Shown here: one piece after another, positions 59,801-64,000 of the stretch
Layout: the number at the start of each line of letters is the position of its first letter
Numbering within the stretch: position 1 is the stretch's first letter
Assembly (NCBI GenBank): GCA_017506865.1
Contig: JAFCMP010000112.1
Coordinates: 2,046,001 to 2,110,000 of the forward strand
Direction: 5' to 3'
Origin: Tribonema minus
Taxonomy: Eukaryota; Sar; Xanthophyceae; Tribonematales; Tribonemataceae
Length of the DNA: 64,000 nt
The notes under the pieces: generated by a model
What the model was told of the DNA's origin: nothing
The model's input: only the letters and a program-made list of their open reading frames with translations
Databases searched by the model: none
Program-made: the position numbers and the translations under genes

Positions 59801-62800
59801 ATGGAGGCCGCAGGACTGAAACGCCCCGCATAGAAAGGCAACGCTGACGGCACCGGTGCTTCGAAGCGTGCTCTACAGTGTGTGATGGTGTGTCGTTTAT
59901 CATTACCAGGTGTCAGTCCACTAGGCATGTTGGGTTGAAGTTAGGGCTGAGGTAAAGGGCCAGACATCACCATCGCCACACTGAGCACAACATGTAGCCG
60001 ACCCTGCCAAGGTTACCTTGTGCATGCACGTGCATGAAATAATCATCACTGCCGGAAGTTTGGCTAAAAATCTATACCCATCTTGCTCTAGCTTTCCTGC
60101 GCCCCCCGCCACTCCTCCAAAAAGTCTGCATAGCGCCTGCCTGCTGCGATGCAGCCGTGTGGCGTAATCGCAGTTTTTGTTGCAGTACATGGCTGTGTGC
60201 AAGCATTTACTTATCAGCTCTATATTGCTGAAGAACGCCACAGAGTGCAAAACGGGATAAATCGGACAAGACGTTACAATCATGTGAAGTTATCACAATC
60301 CCTAGCACAAGCCCGCATCACCACTTTTGGTTCCTCGGTAAGCGACAAGTGCCTGCTGGTGCCCGGGGCATGGGGGTATTGGCAAGGTTGACGGCATTCA
60401 AGTACCAAGACAACAAAATATGAAGGAGCTGGTTGCAGCTGCAGCTGCTGGAACTGCGTTGGATTGACGGCTCGAAACCTCGCCAGGAGCTAGATCGGAC
60501 ACACCGGTGCTGCGGTGTGTGTGCGCAAGACATCCTCACTTTATAGCGAACAACGACTGAGGCATTGTTCACTGCGCAAACATGCCCTATCAATGCTAAG
60601 AACCGGTGAGTCTGCTTGACGACGCCCAAGGCTACAGCGGAGACTTGTGCAGAGGGGGGGGGGGGCTTCCAGATGAGTTTGTGTGCAACGTTTTAGGCAC
60701 ATCACTGATATTGCTGACATGGACACTGCACAGCGCTAAGATGCGTCCATGACCTTCGTGCCCCCAAAGACAACTCTTGCGACCACAACACTGGTTGAGC
60801 GACACAGATGTTGGGCTCAGATGCAATGAGTGTTGCAGTGCTCCACATACATAAACTGGCGGGAAAGCCATATTTGTAGCTTGTGGCTTTAAAATTTGCG
60901 CTGATCACAATATGGCCCAAGTGCTCCGGGCAATACATTGTCTGGCAATTTGAAGACCAACATGTTCTGCGTCGAAGATGGTGTGGTGTCTATGAACTGC
61001 AGATAGCTGACTACCAACAAAGGTTGCGCACAGGCCTCACCTGATGCAGCGCATTAAGGCCATGCAGAATGCCATGGGCAGCATTCCTGAGCTGACTCTC
61101 AGAGGCCACACGTATGTCCGCTCGCTGCAATCCAAGCGGTCCCAGCTGCACCAAGTACTTGCCGCCATTGAGGGTGGGCTCCCCGCCGTTCGGAGATACA
61201 TGGATCAATCCCGACGCAGTCGATGTCGCACTGTATGCAAGTGCAATGTCACTGAACTCCACGCCCCAGCGCTCGGCATACACGGGCCAAGGGGTGATGG
61301 ACTTTCGCACAGCCAGGCTGTCGGACAGGAAGTGCCTGGAGCAGCAGAAGTGGTGAAAGATGCGACAGGACAATGCGGGAGGTTACAGGCTGTCGAGTAA
61401 AAAGTGCCTGGAGCAGCACAAGTACGGAAAGATGTAACGGGACAATGCAGGGATGTTATAGTGAGTGGACAAAGTCACAGTAGCAGCACGACAACTTTGC
61501 AGCTGCCAAACAGTGAAGGGAACATTCGCGTGCTGGTCACAGATAATATGCCTATCAGAGCAGGTTGTTGACGAGGGTCACTAAACAGTCGCAGGTGAAT
61601 GTCTGAAGCTTAATGTTCGAGTGTCACAATATTTACTTCCTGTGGCACTCTGTGTTTGGGATGGGTCACTAAGCCTGCAGTTCAAGATGCATGCAGCGCC
61701 CATGCACAGTCCATGATTGATGCAGCAGCACCAGAGAGACACAAAAGAAGATTGTACGCCTTGTTCACCAAGAAAGACAGACCTACTGCATCACTAGTTC
61801 AGACTGTGGCGCTGGGACAAGTGGACATTCTTGACAAGAACCACGCCTGGGCGCCTGCAGTGAAGCATCGTTTTGTTTCTTTTCAAATTGACGTATTTGT
61901 AGGCAGCCCTGGTCTCTGCGAACTTCAGCTTGCTAAATGGTTCACCAACATTCACTGCATTAACGTGGAAGTCCGCGGCTGTAGCTGCCGCTGCTGCACA
62001 GCTGCCCCCATGCATAAGCCAGCTGGGCACTTCACACTCTGTGAGAGTATCAAAATCAATGCCTACTGGTATAGCCAAGGAAAGAATGAGCACAAAGCGT
62101 GCTTTGCTGATAGAGCAACGCGAAGCTCAGCACACAAAAGTGTATTGACGACGCTCAGCACATGAAAGTGTGTGTGGGTCGGCACACAATACTGCCATGA
62201 CCTCCGTCTCAGTGGCTGCAGCCTGTCCCATCCACTAGTGGAAACATTCCGGCATGTTGTCCCTGAGGTCGAGGACCACAAAAATAAATATGGTCCATGC
62301 ACATGGCGGAGGAATGGTCATGAAGCCCAAAGATCATGTGCCTTCAGGTTTGGCCAAAACAAATAGTACAATCACTTAGGATTTCCGCACGCGTGATGGG
62401 CCACATGGCCGCCACACAGGAGACAGGGGGCTATAGGAATTATGTGGGGGAGGACTTTGGCGAGGGGCAGGAGCTGGACAGGAGCTGGATTGGGATGGGC
62501 TTTAGATAGTTTCGAAAGCTGTGATGTTTTGTTACGTATTGCGTATATTTGCTTGCTTTAGTCAGGCCAAGGGGTTGTGGACCTACACAAATAATGAAAG
62601 TACAATCACACCCACAAGTGCTGCACAAGTTCATACCGCAATGACCTTGGGTCGACTTCATATGAGACACAGCCAATACGTAGTATGACGTCATTGATGC
62701 CCATCCTCACCTGTTGTCATGTACACGAGCACATCCACCTTTCCACAACACGTTTGACAACGAGAGCTGAGGTGAGTGTGTATCAGAGAACCAAACAGTG

Positions 62801-63260
62801 TGGACTTACAATGTGCGTGTGTAGCTGCTTCCGCCATCAAGCGTCACTTTGTGCTTGAGGTCGCATCCCACCGTCAAGACGCTGCTGGGCAGGTAGGCGG
62901 AGGCAGCCTTCAGTAGCCTGTAGAAGTTGAAAGTTGCGATAGCCAACGCCGCCCTGTCGCCGATGCGCTGCATGTCGTACGGGGCACCAATGGCGACAGC
63001 AGTGGAAGGCGCTCCGCGCTCAACTGCACAGAACTGCACCAGAGACCCAGCTATGGCGATACACAACAGGTATGGCAGGCTCCCGTAGTATAGAGGCGAC
63101 CATACTGCAGTCTTCTCTCCAAGTTCACGCAGTGGCTGTGAGATCGGGTAAGTGTTATCCTTCTCCTCCAATTTAGCCCCCATCCTGTTGCCCTTCAAGA
63201 AGAATGCCCCATCTGGGCGTAGGCTCCTGCCGTTTGCAGACACATTGGTCATACCGGACT
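56854..63260 (-). CDS. Spliced gene: PD-(D/E)XK-like block plus divergent protein kinase (Crinkler-like)
   Basis: Three minus-strand exons join in frame: 63260-62810, 61335-61041 and 57234-56854 (stop TGA). Intron edges: acceptor TCTGCAG|AG at 63261; donor ATT|GTAAGT at 62809; acceptor CTCCAG|GC at 61336; donor CATCAG|GTGAGG at 61040; acceptor CTGCAG|GCTGAG at 57235. Exon 1 carries SLRPDGAFFLKGNRMGAKLE then EK, a D...ExK pattern, and PYLLCIAIAGSLVQFCAV. Exon 2 gives an N-lobe-like segment ending AAHGILHGLNALHQ. Exon 3 carries VHRDLRWPNLACDKES (catalytic loop HRD...N), FYLLDLEMCA (DLE in place of DFG), AASDLHCMGVMLRQY and ESAVELLQHPWI. The first visible exon starts mid-codon, so the 5' end of the gene lies upstream. 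Crinkler-type proteins pair a restriction-like part with an H(G/R)DLRWPN kinase. The activity of this one is uncertain because of the DLE motif. Confidence 0.72.
58675..58780. repeat. CAG/CTG microsatellite in the large intron
   Basis: CAGCAGCAGGCTGCTGGTGT, (CAG)5 and (CTG)5 runs. It lies in intron 61040-57235 of the kinase-like gene. Confidence 0.7.
61314..61457. repeat. 72-bp tandem duplication over a splice acceptor
   Basis: CAGGCTGTCGGACAGGAAGT (61314) recurs diverged as CAGGCTGTCGAGTAAAAAGT (61386). Both copies carry CTGCTCCAG on minus, so there are two candidate acceptors for exon 2 of the kinase-like gene. Only the lower-coordinate one (61336) keeps the frame open; the other leads to a stop within eight codons. 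Confidence 0.75.
62376..62598 (+). mobile_element. 5'-truncated LINE copy in an intron
   Basis: 223 bp with an 11-bp target duplication AGTACAATCAC (62365-62375, 62599-62609). It encodes the nuclease C-terminus, GHMAATQETGGYRNYVGEDF, close to the full LINE's end, then the shared 3' UTR GGCCAAGGGGTTGTGGACCT and tail AATAATGAA. It sits antisense within intron 62809-61336 of the kinase-like gene. Truncation during reverse transcription is typical of LINEs. Confidence 0.88.
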
Positions 63261-64000
63261 CTGCAGAGGTAACAAGGCAGCAGAATGTGGGCATACAACA
63301 TGATCAATCGCACATGGTGAATACATCGTTGTGCTTCAAATGCCCTTGATGTTGCAATGGTATCGTACAAGGTGTTTTGGGGTTGACATAGCTTTTTCAT
63401 GTACTGAAGAGGCATACATGGTGCTGACATGCGATGTACTGACAGACGGCCAGCTATTGTATGGATTGTGTTCAGTTCAGAAGTCTGACGATTTCATGCC
63501 GGTGCATTTTGTGCAGTGTCGTATTCATGCGGGAAACGTTTCATGGCGCCAGCAAAAACCACATCAACAAAACAAACGGAGAGGCGGCAAAAGCTAATTG
63601 CACTCATTTGCAGGTGATCTGGGCAGTTTGGTGCCACTTCAATTAATGCCAACTTGATTGTTGCCGTCTTTTGCAGTGGAGACCGGATCAGCATCGAATC
63701 GCGAGTTGTAGTACTGTAAATCGCCAGGATTTTTTTCAGGGTTCGGTAACCCTAACCCTAACCCTGAGGTTTGCTTGTTTAGCGCAGGGCCGGGATGCTT
63801 AACATTTCTATTATCCCGTTCTGTTCTTTCTAAATGCAGAAAGAGACGCCTAAGCGTTTTTAACGCGCATCGCCGCGCTGATAACAATTCATCATGCATG
63901 CTGTTCTGTTGAGCGATGTGGTCAATGGGAGGAAGGGTTGGATTGCTAACACCCCAGGGCGCTGAACCCGTCATCTACGATGTACTTATTTCTAAGTTTC
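63261..64000. other. Upstream of the kinase-like exons; no clear further exon
   Basis: The remaining 5' exon(s) of the kinase-like gene should lie here or beyond the window. A minus frame at 63974-63639 (RRCALKTLRRLFLHLERTER) is a candidate without a confirmed donor. At 63750-63765 there are three CCCTAA-type units. Confidence 0.35.
63749..63767. repeat. Short interstitial telomere-like repeat
   Basis: AACCCTAACCCTAACCCTGA: three CCCTAA units. Too short to be a telomere. Confidence 0.6.

Noticed and set aside
61656-62165. 169-codon plus-strand frame
   Set aside because: It lies inside an intron of the minus-strand kinase-like gene, with no motif or conservation; kept out for lack of support.
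63700-63800. A true telomere end
   Set aside because: Only three CCCTAA units, with ordinary sequence on both sides.

Overview
This is nuclear DNA of a eukaryotic microbe, most likely a chlorophyte green alga. The pointers are GT/AG introns (one gene has GTAAGT donors and CAG acceptors), CTG/CAG-rich spacers, GC- and alanine-rich transposon coding, and green-alga-like Ty3/Gypsy and LINE proteins. There is no bacterial operon structure, rRNA, recognisable tRNA or CRISPR. The species call is inference.

About two thirds of the window is mobile DNA. (1) 1669-13594, minus strand: an old, broken Ty3/Gypsy element (element A). Its order is LTR, gag, UAG, protease, C5-cytosine DNA methyltransferase (DCM), reverse transcriptase, RNase H, integrase, chromodomain, LTR. 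Two ~400-bp near-perfect palindromes have inserted into its gag start and its last codons. (2) 14551-16302: a small non-autonomous LTR (TRIM-like) element with 4-bp target duplications. (3) 21383-23230: an intact intronless gene of unknown family. Its 3' UTR is split by a full-length LINE at 23260-28842 (minus strand; C2H2 finger, RGG region, RT, PD-(D/E)XK-like endonuclease). A second full copy of the gene lies at 32126-33961 (minus) and a 3' fragment of a third at 29106-29228. (4) 35303-48514: a young Gypsy element (element C) of the same DCM-carrying family, with 208-bp LTRs differing at one base and TCGT target duplications. Its whole 5' half (gag-protease-DCM N half) is inverted relative to the 3' half (DCM C half-RT-IN-chromodomain). 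The junctions show microhomology, a 105-bp inverted duplication and a 348-bp gag duplication.

48.5-64 kb is gene-poor. It holds one convincing spliced gene (minus strand, exons 63260-62810, 61335-61041, 57234-56854). This encodes a PD-(D/E)XK-like block followed by a divergent protein-kinase domain, an arrangement resembling Crinkler-type proteins. It also holds a 1.07-kb retro-insertion made of two 330-bp tandem units (54354-55424) and a short 5'-truncated LINE copy (62376-62598) inside an intron.

The most interesting points are these. The Gypsy lineage carries a complete motif I-X cytosine methyltransferase between protease and RT. In both copies gag ends in UAG, and pol continues in the same frame after an 8-nt spacer and a 9-bp stem/7-nt loop that shows compensatory changes between the copies. 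This is the geometry of stop-codon readthrough. The LINE and its relatives appear to insert at GTAC. Element C appears to have inserted already rearranged.
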